Assembly (NCBI GenBank): GCA_009746045.1
Contig: RPFO01001143.1
Span: 28,501 to 92,500 of the forward strand
Length of the DNA: 64,000 bases
Origin: Mesostigma viride
Lineage: Eukaryota > Streptophyta > Mesostigmatophyceae > Mesostigmatales > Mesostigmataceae
Direction: 5' to 3'
Of the stretch, positions 37,181 through 47,426 are shown in pieces (position 1 is the first letter of the stretch; every line of letters starts with the position of its first letter). The notes beneath the pieces were generated by a model that ran no database searches, was not told where the DNA came from, and was given only the letters and a program-made list of their open reading frames with translations. Position numbers and translations under genes: made by a program.

Positions 37181-38316
37181 GCTGTTTTACTTCATTCCCT
37201 GCGGTGTGGATCGAGTGTCCCATGCCGGCTGTATTTATTTTGTCGTGGTATCTCTTGTTAGCGTTGGCTTTGTTTATTTTTAAGTGGGTGCCTTCACTTG
37301 TCTGATGTAAGTAATGATTAATTAATTAATTAATAGACACGTGACTGCGTCACGTGAGCATAAGTCCTCAGTGGGAGGGGAACATGGGATGGAATGGATG
37401 GTATAAGCTATCTAGGTCCTAGTTACAGGGGTGTGGGCACCGCGGCCCGAATCGCTATGAATGCCATACTTGGTCACACGCGGAGCCCCCACAGGCTTGG
37501 GGGTGGTCTCCTTCATCACTACTTGCCATCTATCCTTGCGCACCATCTGCCTCCACATTACAGACAAACCAGGAGGCTGCCCGGGGGTGAGCCCGTCACG
37601 TCTAGTGTAGCACATGTCCATGCCGAGTCTATCACGAAAAGTCCACGGGTGGCGGCCCTGCCGCGCGCGGCCGGGGGCACGCCAGGTGAGGACATATCGC
37701 CCAGGCTGGGCGGGCTTGGTGCCAGCTAGTCTATCTGATGTATCTACCTGATCTGTGCGGGCCCGAGGTGCCCGGCTAGGCCCAGGCGCCTGTGCCTAAT
37801 AATGTGGGAAACATAGGGCAAATCAGCATACAAATCCTCATTACTAATGTGTAAGTAATGATATATTTTTAAATATATAGTCATTGAGGTCATCTAGTCG
37901 CTCTACACGTAAGCTAGCCATAATTTCAATGCACAAGGCTACACATTTCCATCTCCATTCATATTATCATCCTGAACCACTCGAAAACGCGGACAAGATA
38001 ACGGCAGGCTCGAGCTACCATGGTCCGGATTCTCCCATATATTTCTGGCCAGCGCTGGTTGCATGTCTCCTTGATCGATATATTCATTGATGATGTAAGT
38101 AATTATATTTTGAAATATATTAATTAATTAAGCAATTAATTAATAGACACGTGACTGCTTTTAATATATATTCATGGCTAGCTGTTTGTAAAATATCACC
38201 CCGTGGTCTGCCCGCACGTGGTCTTATGTTGCATGCCCATCTCACGTCCGTAATCTATCATACTCAATGAATATATTCATTGAGAATATACCTTACAAGT
38301 ATATATATTAAATCAA
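37181..38316. other. retroelement 3' tails, AT-rich; no gene
   Basis: Contains TGATGTAAGTAAT-type tails at about 37311, 37849 and 38091. Two copies of TTAATTAATAGACACGTGAC lie near 37325 and 38137. A short piece of the retroelement coding region (GCCCGCACGTGGTC) lies near 38210, followed by TTATGTTGCATGCC, which is repeated near 40286. A 111-codon frame at 37394-37729 is not recognised. Confidence 0.5.
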
Positions 38317-39106
38317 CGCCCAGGGACGTGCGTGGCTGTTCTCGCTTTCCTTGCGGAGTGTGGGCTCGGCGTACCTTCGTGCTCTTCCCATGGCCCCCCC
38401 ATTCGCCTTGGCTCCCAGCCACTACTCGGTGGCGCTCCGGCACCAGCTATTTGCCCCGCAGCCTCTTGTTCCGGCCGGGCGGCCTTGTGGTAGCTGTGGG
38501 CAGCCGCTGGATCCCACGGGGACTCACTACCTTGCCTGCATGGGGGGCCAACAGAATCAGAATTGGTATTTGTATTTGCACACTGTCCTCCTGACGGTGG
38601 TGCTCGCCATGATTCGGTCGGTTTTCCCCCACGCGAACATCCGGTCCGAGGATGCGGATGGCGCTGCCTTCTATTCCCCCAACCACCGGCCTGACATCGT
38701 GGTGCTGGACTTTGAGGGGGGTGGCCGGCATCTGCTTATTGACGTTTCGGTGGCGCGGCCCTTGGCTCTTAGCCACGTGGCTGGGGCCTCCCTCACGGCA
38801 GGTTACACGGCGGACCGGGCGGAGCGGGCCAAGCTCCTGGCCTACGGCGACGTCGGGCACCATCGTGTGGTGCCCTTTGTCCTGGAGGAGTTTGGGGCCA
38901 TGGGGCCCCTGACCTCCGCCTTCTTCAAGGAGTGTTGCCGGCTCCGGGAGGACCGGCTGGACCTGGAGGGCCAGCGGGCCCCATGGTCGGCGCGGACCTG
39001 GACGTCATATTGGCGTCAGCGCTTGTCGGTGGCGCTGACTCGGGCCATGGCGGACATCATGCTCCGCCGTACGCGGGCTGATTTTGCGGTGCAGCAGGGC
39101 TATTAG
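38317..39106 (+). pseudogene. retroelement C-terminal domain, copy 2 (5'-truncated, open frame)
   Basis: The best preserved copy, open for about 260 codons from QGRAWLFSLSLRS to a stop at 39104-39106. It carries a zinc motif CGSCGQPLDPTGTHYLAC (C-x2-C-x9-H-x3-C) and about 50 residues later PDIVVLDF...LLIDVSV, i.e. PD-x15-D. CCHC followed by PD-x(n)-D is the pattern of the restriction-like endonuclease at the C-terminus of R2-type and related non-LTR retrotransposons (family knowledge). No reverse transcriptase precedes it, as expected for a 5'-truncated insertion. The 3' tail reaches about 39265 and includes CTGTAAGTAATTATATTTTT. The element family is otherwise not identified. Confidence 0.7.
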
Positions 39107-39289
39107 GTTCCTCCCGTTAGGCGTTTCCATTGGTCTTATCGTACTTCGTAGTATAGAGCTTTGACATGGCTCTGTATATAGGTTTATAGCTGGGCGTTTG
39201 CTTTGGTTTGAGTGATTTCACTCTGCTGTAAGTAATTATATTTTTAATATATATTAAATACTTGAAAGACCTACGCGGGTATACTACAC

Positions 39290-40121
39290 TGTGCCGACTG
39301 GATGGGTCTGCATGCGAGCTTGAACGATCAGGGGAAGGCTTGGCTTCACTCCGTTTCCCTTGAGGGGAGCGTGGGGTCCGCATTCCTGCGCGCCCTCCCC
39401 ATGAGCCCTTTGTTCACACTGGTTCCGGCCCTTTACGCCATCGCTCTCCGCCACCAGCTCTTTGCCCCGCAACCTCTCATCACGGCGGGTGCGTCCTGCG
39501 GCAGCTGCGGGCTTGCTCTGGATACTACTGGGACGCACTACATCGCGTGCATGGGTGGCCAGCAGAACCAGAACTGGTTCCTCTATCTCCATACCGCTCT
39601 CCTCCGGGTGGTGTGTGCCATAGTTCGGTCGGTCTTTCCCCACTCCACCATTAAGTGCGAGGACGCGGATGGGGCCGCCCTCTACTCACCCAACCACCGC
39701 CCCGACATTACCGTGCTTGACTACGACGGGCAGGGTTGCCACCTGCTCATCGATGTCTCCGTGGCTCGGCCGCTTTCCGGTCGCCACATCCTCCGGGCGG
39801 CTGTGGATGCCGGCGCTGCTGCCGCTGTGGCTGAGCGCGACAAGTTTGCCTCCTACGGCAATGTGGGGCCCCACCGGGTCATCCCCTTTGTCCTTGAGGA
39901 GTTCGGGGCCATGGGCCCCAAGACAGCGGAGTTTTTCCACGAGTGCTGCCAGCGCCGTGAAGACCGCCTCGACCTCGAGGGTCAGACCGCCCCGTGGTCG
40001 GCCCGCACGTGGTCCTCGTATTGATTGGCGGCAGCGTCTGTCACTCGCCCTCACTCGCACCGTGGCTGATGTGTTATTCCGCCGCACCCGGGCCGACTTT
40101 GTCGCGACCCATGCGGTCTAG
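39290..40121 (+). pseudogene. retroelement C-terminal domain, copy 3 (frameshifted)
   Basis: Same domain as copy 2 at roughly 75% protein identity: CGSCGLALDTTGTHYIAC and PDITVLDY...LLIDVSV. A 4-bp insertion near 40022 turns SYW into a stop, after which RRTRADFVATHAV and a stop at 40119-40121 are readable in another frame. It extends slightly further 5' than copy 2 (GLHASLNDQGKAWL). It follows copy 2 head to tail. Confidence 0.72.
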
Positions 40122-41272
40122 ATTCCTTCCAGGCCTGCATGGTGGGCCGGCAGCGCTGTTGCTGCGTGTAGTTTTGTGATGTATAGTTAGTTGTACCTTG
40201 TGCCGCTGGCGTGATCCTTGGATGTCTGTGTCAGATTACTATTAATTTCTTCAGGGTTATTCTCCCAGTTCTCGGGTTTTTCCTTATGTTGCATGCCTAT
40301 CTCACCTCCGTAATCTATCATTCTCAATGAATATATATTAAATATATGATTACTTTAATCAGAGTTAACCCATGGTCCGCCAGCATTTTTTTTGGTTTTT
40401 TGACCCCTGAAAATGAAAAAAATCATAACTCATGAACCACAACTCCAAATACCCTCAACCCATGTGCTAGGAACATCTACACTTCAAGGGCTTTCAGAAT
40501 ATGCAATAATATCATGGGTCCATTAAGTATCCTGGACAGTATCTTCAGTCAAAGTTGGACAAAAGACGAACTTTTTCGTTATAGAAAAAGTTAACCCCCC
40601 CCCTTTCCTCCGGGGGAGGGTTCCAAACACCAAAGCCATGGTTGGAAACTTTTATTAGTATATTCAGGTGTCCCCCAACAGGGGGGGTGCACTCAGAATT
40701 GCATTTTACACACGGCACCACGCTCATATTGACACATGACTACGAACACCCCGAATTGAGAAAAATGCCATGTCAACCCTTTATTCATATTAGGCATGCT
40801 ACACATCCTGTAATGCATAAGACATGTGAGCAGCATGAAATAAACATCATAAACAATAAAACAACTTTCTAGTCACCCTTAGTACGGGCATACTTGCCCG
40901 CCTCGGCATTGTGCCAGTGCTGCCAGCAGCCTTCCTCGATGTGAAGGTGCACCATGCACCCAACACACCAATAGGCAACACCGCCCCTCTCCTTGCATGC
41001 TCCACATGATGATCTGTTGGTGGCCTTTGATGGGGCATGCATTGCAGCCTCAGGGAAATACCCCACATGCATTCTATTGCGGGGGCCCCGGGTGTCCTGG
41101 CTGAGTCGCCTATTCTCCCTATCTGTCGCATTGGCCAGCTTGTGCATGCCCCTCACTAGGCCAGCCCTGAATTCTTTCTGGCTGTGGATGGCATCATCTC
41201 CATTGGCTACCTGCTGGTACTTGTAAGATGTGATGACAGCCATGTTGAATAACCACAGAAATGAGCGGTGCC

Positions 41273-41617
41273 AGTTAAAGCCCGACCGGCTCAGCTATGG
41301 CGGTCGGTCACGTTGAGCTTGGGATAAGGTGAACACAGAGAACTACTGTCGGAGCTGGCCCACCACTGGTTTATGTCTTAGCCAGCAAACCCTATCCGGT
41401 TAGCCGTAACCGTGGGACAAGCTAGCCGTCCGTACTAACCCGGATAAGGCCCCGGACTGGGGCCTAGGTGGCGCCGGCCCTAGGCGCCGCCCTTAGACCG
41501 GTCGCCCGCATCGGACCGCCGGATTATAGCCGGCGGCTGAGCGGACGCTAGCGGATGGCGTGCGGACGGACATGGGGAACTCAGAGCCAGATCCTAGGGC
41601 TCTAGAGTTACTCAACT
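41273..41617 (-). repeat. 3' LTR of the Copia element
   Basis: On the minus strand this is the downstream LTR. It matches 47082-47426 except for one G/A difference near 41284. The preceding internal DNA, on the minus strand, is AAAGAACAAAAGAG, a weak polypurine tract. Confidence 0.95.
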
Positions 41618-41994
41618 CCGACATACTCTTTTGTTCTTTGATTAATTATCAAAATAATTACATCAAATGCAGACCATACAAAACCCTCTAAGGTAGGGAA
41701 CTCAAGGGGGCCTCAAGGCCGTCAAAATCACCACGGTATCGACCCGCGCCCTTGTGATCACACATGAATAGTGATGTAATAAGTAGCGAGAAAAAAACAA
41801 CTATGCCACCAGACAAAAGGTGACCCATTTATTAGGACCAGTGACCCGCCGACGGGCCCAAGGCACCGTCCAACGTGGCTAGGGTATGGTCAGGACAAGC
41901 AAAAAAACTACCACCATGATATTCGTGAATGCTAGCAACACAGGGTGAGTTATGGCTGTATTCATAAAGCGCCCGAGCCGTAACCCTGTGTGGC

Positions 41995-44313
41995 TCACGG
42001 GTGTTGCATCGTCATGCGCTTGCGCAACACTGCGTACTGCGGGGCAGCCTCCCGCGCCTCCTTGGTGAGTGCATCCGCGGGATTGAGTTCATCCGCGATG
42101 TGCTGGAGACGCGTGACGCAGGAGGCCGCCTCAGCGAGTACGAGGTAATCAACGTCCTGTGACCGCGCATAGGGATTGTCAAGGAAGGCCAAACAACTTT
42201 GTGAGTCAGTGTGCACCGTGCTAGTCCAGTGAAGAGTGAACCCACACGAGCCAAATACCCAACCCAGCAAGTACCGCAGCCACATGCCATGTGAGATAGC
42301 TGAAACAATGCCCCGGCATTCAGCCGTGTTGGGGCTAGTGGCAATGCGGCTGTGCAAGCGCGAGTACCAATCTAACAACATGCCAGGCTGGCCCTCATTG
42401 CTGATAAAGAACAGTGCCCCCATGCGGGCCCGCACTTGGCTGACTGTGCGCGTCTCTAGATTAGCATCCGTCACTATCTCGAGGTGCACCGGCTGTGAGC
42501 AATCGAGCCCACGAAGCACAATGCCGGGCGTCATGGCCAGCTGCCGCCGAACATGAATGGACCCTAGTCCTTCCAGCACATCATCGGGCAGGCGAGCGAG
42601 CACTGCCAAATCAGGTGCCACCGTGTCCGCCAACCACCCGAGCTTGCCCTTAACCGAGGGCCCATGGGTTGCCAACAGCGGGGACGGGAGGTCGGCCAGC
42701 AGGTCAACCACATAGTTGCGGCTATCCTGCATGTGCATGACCCATTCGCCAGAACGCGAATCCCGCTGCAACGTAGACTGCACGCCGCAAAACACCACGG
42801 GTTTACCCTCCTCATGATCCACCGCCCTGCCCAGGGGAAACTTAGCCGCCACTGCAGCAAGAAACTGGGTAGCAAAGGTGCGAGGTGCCACCAGCTTGAA
42901 GTCATCGCCATGCCACACGAAGAGGGCTGGCTCGCCAGGGACGCCGGTGGGGACCACAAAGAAGTTAGGATCCGCGCGATGGTACGTGGCCCCTAAGCTC
43001 TGCAAGACCTCCTCCGCGGAAATGCGGAAGATGATGGGAGAGCTCTGCAGCCCCTCCACCCCTGTCAACAGCTCGATATACTCGCTGCCAATGGTGCCAT
43101 CCTGCCAGACCACCGGGACCTTCACCACGTAGCGGGTGCCTTGCCATGTTTGCTGCGCGACCCCAGCGTCGCTGTGGAGGAATGCCCGCTGAAAGTCACC
43201 GCACCACATCCCGTAGTCCTTGCCCGCGTTCCGCTTGCCCAAGTAGATGACCGTCAGTAGCCGATGCGAAACATGGTTGAGCCCAGGGGTATAAAGATCC
43301 TTGGCATCCAGCGGGGAGGACCCCTTCGTCTCCGTGACCACGGGCCTTACCCGGAACACCACCGAAGAGTTGGTCTCGTCCGGCTTGTAGGTGAGCACGA
43401 ACTTCAACCGCAACCGCGTGGCCCCGGCTGGCACACTCTCCAATCCTCGGTAGACCTCGCGCTCTCGCCACTGCTCCTTGGCTCGAATGAACGCGTCGCG
43501 CCACAAAGCAAACTTGAGAGGATCTTGACAGTCCAGGACAAGTTGCTCCCACGTCACAGGGCTATCCGCCGCCAGTGAGTGTGAGTGGAGGCCGAAGCTG
43601 CGCGGGTGCCAATCCTGAGGCTGAATGATGGACTGGACGAGCGGCGGTGTGGAAAACGCCGCCATCGGTAAGCGCCGCACGACGCCGGGCTGCCCGACCA
43701 CCACCCCCAATGGAGCGTGGTACTCGCGAAGCGGGATGCTGCCCACCCCCGCGACTGACAGCAAGTCAGCGGACACTGAGAACCCCGGGTATGATACGAA
43801 AGGTTCGCCCAGCAAGGCCACATCCTCGTAGCCATCCACGACGTGAAACGGCGTGTCAATGCCCAACACCGGCAGCACCACCATCCCGGTAACTTGATAT
43901 GCCGAAGTGCCTGCAAAGTCGGTCACCGATTTGTACGGCGACTCTAGCACTGGATACAGGGTGGCTGCCCGACGAGAGATAATAGACACGGATGCTTGCG
44001 TGTCCACAGCCACCAGCTGCCACGGTCTACACGTAGGAAACAAGGCTGACTTAACCGGCCTGACCCCCTGTGAGAGAGTTTTGACCTGAGCCACCCCTGA
44101 TGCAGCTTTCGCTTTAAGCGCCTGAGCACGCCACAAGGCCGTGACCGTTGAAGCCAGGTCCCTAGGTGGGCGAGGCGCATGGGCAGGACCCTGACCCTCC
44201 GGCGAGGCCACGCTAGGCGGGCCTCCCACATTATCCGTGGCTAGCACAGGAGGTGAGTCACTACGTGCACTAGGTCCCGTCAAACCCACCCCATCCTCAT
44301 CCCACCCATCCAC
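41995..44313 (-). CDS. Copia protease-like domain, reverse transcriptase, RNase H
   Basis: 772 codons overlapping the previous frame by 34 nt. A retropepsin-like stretch has AVDTQASVSIIS (Asp104; the usual Gly of DTG is Gln) and, about 60 residues on, DVALLGEPFV. The reverse transcriptase shows GDFQRAFLHSD (about 372-382, compare Copia DVKTAFLNG) and VWHGDDFKLV (GDD at 469-471). RNase H is marked by IVTDANLETR, NTAECRGI, HTDSQSCLAF and NPADALTK near the end. A 34-nt overlap in another frame suggests a frameshift or decay between integrase and this part. Confidence 0.88.
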   Translation of the reverse strand: MDGWDEDGVGLTGPSARSDSPPVLATDNVGGPPSVASPEGQGPAHAPRPPRDLASTVTALWRAQALKAKAASGVAQVKTLSQGVRPVKSALFPTCRPWQLVAVDTQASVSIISRRAATLYPVLESPYKSVTDFAGTSAYQVTGMVVLPVLGIDTPFHVVDGYEDVALLGEPFVSYPGFSVSADLLSVAGVGSIPLREYHAPLGVVVGQPGVVRRLPMAAFSTPPLVQSIIQPQDWHPRSFGLHSHSLAADSPVTWEQLVLDCQDPLKFALWRDAFIRAKEQWREREVYRGLESVPAGATRLRLKFVLTYKPDETNSSVVFRVRPVVTETKGSSPLDAKDLYTPGLNHVSHRLLTVIYLGKRNAGKDYGMWCGDFQRAFLHSDAGVAQQTWQGTRYVVKVPVVWQDGTIGSEYIELLTGVEGLQSSPIIFRISAEEVLQSLGATYHRADPNFFVVPTGVPGEPALFVWHGDDFKLVAPRTFATQFLAAVAAKFPLGRAVDHEEGKPVVFCGVQSTLQRDSRSGEWVMHMQDSRNYVVDLLADLPSPLLATHGPSVKGKLGWLADTVAPDLAVLARLPDDVLEGLGSIHVRRQLAMTPGIVLRGLDCSQPVHLEIVTDANLETRTVSQVRARMGALFFISNEGQPGMLLDWYSRLHSRIATSPNTAECRGIVSAISHGMWLRYLLGWVFGSCGFTLHWTSTVHTDSQSCLAFLDNPYARSQDVDYLVLAEAASCVTRLQHIADELNPADALTKEAREAAPQYAVLRKRMTMQHP

Positions 44314-45032
44314 GGGGTCATATTGGGGCCCAGGGGAGGGGGGGGTGTAGCTGTGTCTGCCCCTGGGAGCGACCCGTGGGGTACCACCTCAGATGCTACG
44401 ACAGGCGCATTATCCTTCACTACCCACCCCAGTGCCCTGTTGGCTGCCAGCTCACTCTCCATGCTATCCCCTTGCTTATAGCCTGCCACCGATGCCCATG
44501 GTACCCTATACACCCGATCATTCCACTCTATGTCTATGACCCGCAGCGGCCAGTCTAACTTTGTGATGGCCCCAGGCCCCTGCATGGTGCCCCGTTTGCC
44601 GCTGGGCGAGCTCTCCTTGTGGAACATGACCAACTGCCCGACCTCAAAAGCGCTAGACAAATCAGGCAGCGTGGCATCCTTGAGCCGCAGCTTGGCGGCG
44701 GTATCCTGTAGATGCTGTTGGTATGCCTCTACTACCTCGGGTGAGTAGGTGCCCGCTGACAGCCCCCGAGGCGTGACTAGCCCAAAGCCCTTGACATCAA
44801 GCACGTGCCTATGGTTGCACACATGCATGAGCTCCTTGCACCACGCCGTCTTGACCGCGTAGGATTTGCCATGTGGGTTATCCTGTCGCTTGGCTGCCAC
44901 AGTCTTGACATAGCTTACAGTGCGATCTATCATGCCCATATTGCCGTGATCCTCACGCCCCACGATGACCACGGCCTCCATCCCCGGCAAACCTTGCACA
45001 CAGCGGAACTGCTGGTCTAGCATGAGCTCCAC
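44280..45032 (-). CDS. Copia integrase, C-terminal part
   Basis: A 250-codon frame continuing the integrase after a frame change at about 45032. VVIVGREDHGNMGMIDRTVS probably carries the catalytic glutamate, followed by the C-terminal region typical of integrases (for example VGQLVMFHKESSPSGKRG and WPLRVIDIEWNDRVYRVPW). No ATG begins it, so it is either read by ribosomal frameshifting from the gag frame or separated from it by mutation. The young LTRs make a programmed shift worth considering. Confidence 0.75.
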   Translation of the reverse strand: MELMLDQQFRCVQGLPGMEAVVIVGREDHGNMGMIDRTVSYVKTVAAKRQDNPHGKSYAVKTAWCKELMHVCNHRHVLDVKGFGLVTPRGLSAGTYSPEVVEAYQQHLQDTAAKLRLKDATLPDLSSAFEVGQLVMFHKESSPSGKRGTMQGPGAITKLDWPLRVIDIEWNDRVYRVPWASVAGYKQGDSMESELAANRALGWVVKDNAPVVASEVVPHGSLPGADTATPPPPLGPNMTPWMGGMRMGWV

Positions 45033-47062
45033 TACGGGATGAAAGAAAGCCAGGCTGATCTTGATAGCCCTGTGCAGGTCAGCCTCAACATGTGGGGCAG
45101 CGGCTCAATGTAGGTGGCCTTGCTGAACCTATCCTTGACTATGAAATAGGTGTCCCCCCCTTCCATGTGCATGACATCCCCCACAAGGTACCCTCGCTCC
45201 AAGGGTGGAGTCTTGGCATGCCGCCTACGCGACTTCTTCCTGATCTTGATGCAGGCAGGACACTGAGCACGCACATTCTTCAGCTCGTTGTATAAAGGTG
45301 CCCCCAACATGTGTGCCCCCTCTACCTCGGCTTGGGCCTCATGCCCGTATGCACGGTGCATCTGGTATGCTAACAGTTTCAGGGTGACAGCCTGAGGTGC
45401 AGTGGCATTGTCAGGATTCTCAACAGGTGGGGTGACTACTGGGGTAGTGACATTGGCTAACTGGGCAGCTTCAGAGGCTGCACGAAAGGCCGCCCGTGTG
45501 AGCACCTTGCCAATGTGAAGATCCACACTAGGGTGGTGTGTACCGAGAACATCTGCCCGCCCAGCATTCTCTTGCACTGTCACAACATTCCTCATAGGCC
45601 CAACCGCCCCAGTATCTAGCTGGGGTGCTGCAGTAGTGCTTGGTCGCTCGGCGTTGTACACACCCGACCTAGAAGACACCACATTGCTTAGGTCACGCAT
45701 TGTAGACCCGTGCTCAGGAAGCACGTGATCCTGGCGCGACAGAGCCAGAGCAGCATCAACGGATTGCGTGAGCACATCACGGAATGAGACAGAGGATGCA
45801 GTCACGTTGCTTTTAGGAACGACGTCAGGCTCTACGACGGCCCGGTTCAGCGTGACGCATTGAGCAAAAGAAGGGGTATCGAGCGTGCTCTCACCTGACT
45901 TTCGTGCTGCCCGTCGCTCTGCCCACTCCTCGCGTGTGCCGTGGACGACGATGCGCTTGGCCTTGCACGCCTCCACGCTGTGACCACGCAGAACGTCGTG
46001 GCACTTGCGGCAAAGGTTGTCCTCGAGCTCCAGGTCCGGGCGAACTCGGCAGTCATCCCGGACATGGCGACGTCCGAAGCAGCGCTCACAGCGTTGCTTG
46101 CGGTCAGTAGACGCCCCCTGCTGCCGCTTGGCCGGGGGATTATCACCCTGCTTGGCGTCGCCACCATGCCCGCGCTTGCGCCCTCGCTGGCCCCCGTTGT
46201 TGCCGTGGCCGACGACCTTTTTCAGGATGGCCGTAAGCTCCGACCGCGTAATTGGAGCCTCTGCGCCTGAAGAAGAAGACGCGCCGGCATCCACCTTGCG
46301 CAGGGATGGCAGAGCAGCCGAGGCAGCCGGCTTGGACTGCGCACTCTTGAAGCATGAAATCAAATACAGCATGCCCTCGTCGAAACTGACGGCACTCTTC
46401 TTTTTGAGTTCCGTCGCTATGGTCAGATGCACATCCGACGACAGGTCGCATTTCTTGAGAAATCGATTGCACAGGAAAATGGGCTTGAGAGTATCTAGCA
46501 GCTTGTGCTTGTGCACGAAGACCTGGAAATCACGTGCAGCCCCGGGCAAATTTGCCTTATTAACTGCATAGCCCTCGAAGTCGTTGAAGGCTTGCTCGTC
46601 GGCCTCTTCCTTAGACCGCGACAAGTGGGCATCTAGACCGTTGTAAAAAACTTCCCAGGTTTGTTTGTTGTCGTCCGCAATGCGAACTAGATTGGCAATG
46701 TTTGGGTGCTTTGTTGTACTGCAGAATACTGCACGGAACTTGCCAATCAGCTCCGAATCTTTGTCTGCGCGTCCATCGCGCAGACGCTTGAGAGCAGCTA
46801 GAAAATCTGCTGCGTCGTCCGCCGTATAGTCGGCCGGTAGATCTGCGGGCACCTCCGTTTGCTTGAGAGGGCCGCGATTTAGTGCATCGTCAGCAGCCAG
46901 CATGAGATGCTTGAACTGCTTGGCCAGTTCCGGTTGCGCCACGAGGGTTTGCATCAACCTCGTGGCCTCGTCCGCACTAAAGCGTGGCAGGACGGACCCT
47001 GCGGCCTCGCCACTTGGCGTATCTGTGTGTTCGCCCGTGCGGCTCCGTGTACCGGAAGCCAT
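45032..47062 (-). CDS. Copia gag, continuing into integrase N-terminus
   Basis: 676 codons. The gag part (to about residue 300) forms the particle. Two zinc knuckles follow: C325-x2-C328-x4-H333-x4-C338 (CERCFGRRHVRDDC), the canonical gag spacing, and C351-x2-C354-x6-H361-x4-C366. A short protease-like signature, LDTGAVGPM, is at about 482-490, but the rest of a protease domain is not evident there. The integrase zinc site follows: H569, H574, C601 and C604. The first acidic residues of the catalytic core lie near D629-D643 (GDVMHMEGGDTYFIVKDRFS). The frame stops at 45032 inside the integrase core, and the sequence resumes in another frame. Confidence 0.85.
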   Translation of the reverse strand: MASGTRSRTGEHTDTPSGEAAGSVLPRFSADEATRLMQTLVAQPELAKQFKHLMLAADDALNRGPLKQTEVPADLPADYTADDAADFLAALKRLRDGRADKDSELIGKFRAVFCSTTKHPNIANLVRIADDNKQTWEVFYNGLDAHLSRSKEEADEQAFNDFEGYAVNKANLPGAARDFQVFVHKHKLLDTLKPIFLCNRFLKKCDLSSDVHLTIATELKKKSAVSFDEGMLYLISCFKSAQSKPAASAALPSLRKVDAGASSSSGAEAPITRSELTAILKKVVGHGNNGGQRGRKRGHGGDAKQGDNPPAKRQQGASTDRKQRCERCFGRRHVRDDCRVRPDLELEDNLCRKCHDVLRGHSVEACKAKRIVVHGTREEWAERRAARKSGESTLDTPSFAQCVTLNRAVVEPDVVPKSNVTASSVSFRDVLTQSVDAALALSRQDHVLPEHGSTMRDLSNVVSSRSGVYNAERPSTTAAPQLDTGAVGPMRNVVTVQENAGRADVLGTHHPSVDLHIGKVLTRAAFRAASEAAQLANVTTPVVTPPVENPDNATAPQAVTLKLLAYQMHRAYGHEAQAEVEGAHMLGAPLYNELKNVRAQCPACIKIRKKSRRRHAKTPPLERGYLVGDVMHMEGGDTYFIVKDRFSKATYIEPLPHMLRLTCTGLSRSAWLSFIP

Positions 47063-47081
47063 CGGGATTTTTATGAATACA

Positions 47082-47426
47082 AGTTAAAGCCCAACCGGCT
47101 CAGCTATGGCGGTCGGTCACGTTGAGCTTGGGATAAGGTGAACACAGAGAACTACTGTCGGAGCTGGCCCACCACTGGTTTATGTCTTAGCCAGCAAACC
47201 CTATCCGGTTAGCCGTAACCGTGGGACAAGCTAGCCGTCCGTACTAACCCGGATAAGGCCCCGGACTGGGGCCTAGGTGGCGCCGGCCCTAGGCGCCGCC
47301 CTTAGACCGGTCGCCCGCATCGGACCGCCGGATTATAGCCGGCGGCTGAGCGGACGCTAGCGGATGGCGTGCGGACGGACATGGGGAACTCAGAGCCAGA
47401 TCCTAGGGCTCTAGAGTTACTCAACT
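47082..47426 (-). repeat. 5' LTR of the Copia element
   Basis: Upstream LTR on the minus strand, carrying promoter and transcript start by analogy. Only 19 bp separate its end from the gag ATG at 47062, leaving little room for a normal primer-binding site; no match to the usual initiator-tRNA site (TGGTAT) is visible. Confidence 0.95.

Larger units (their letters stand above)
41273..47426 (-). mobile_element. Copia LTR retrotransposon, 6154 bp, young
   Basis: The 345-bp LTRs at 41273-41617 and 47082-47426 differ at one position by eye. A 5-bp target duplication, GTGCC, flanks the element (41268-41272 and 47427-47431). The LTR ends are AGTT...AACT, not the usual TG...CA. Three minus-strand frames encode gag plus integrase start, the rest of the integrase, and protease-like, reverse transcriptase and RNase H domains, in the Copia order with integrase before reverse transcriptase. 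It inserted in the piggyBac transposase gene. The near-identity of the LTRs implies recent insertion. Confidence 0.95.
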
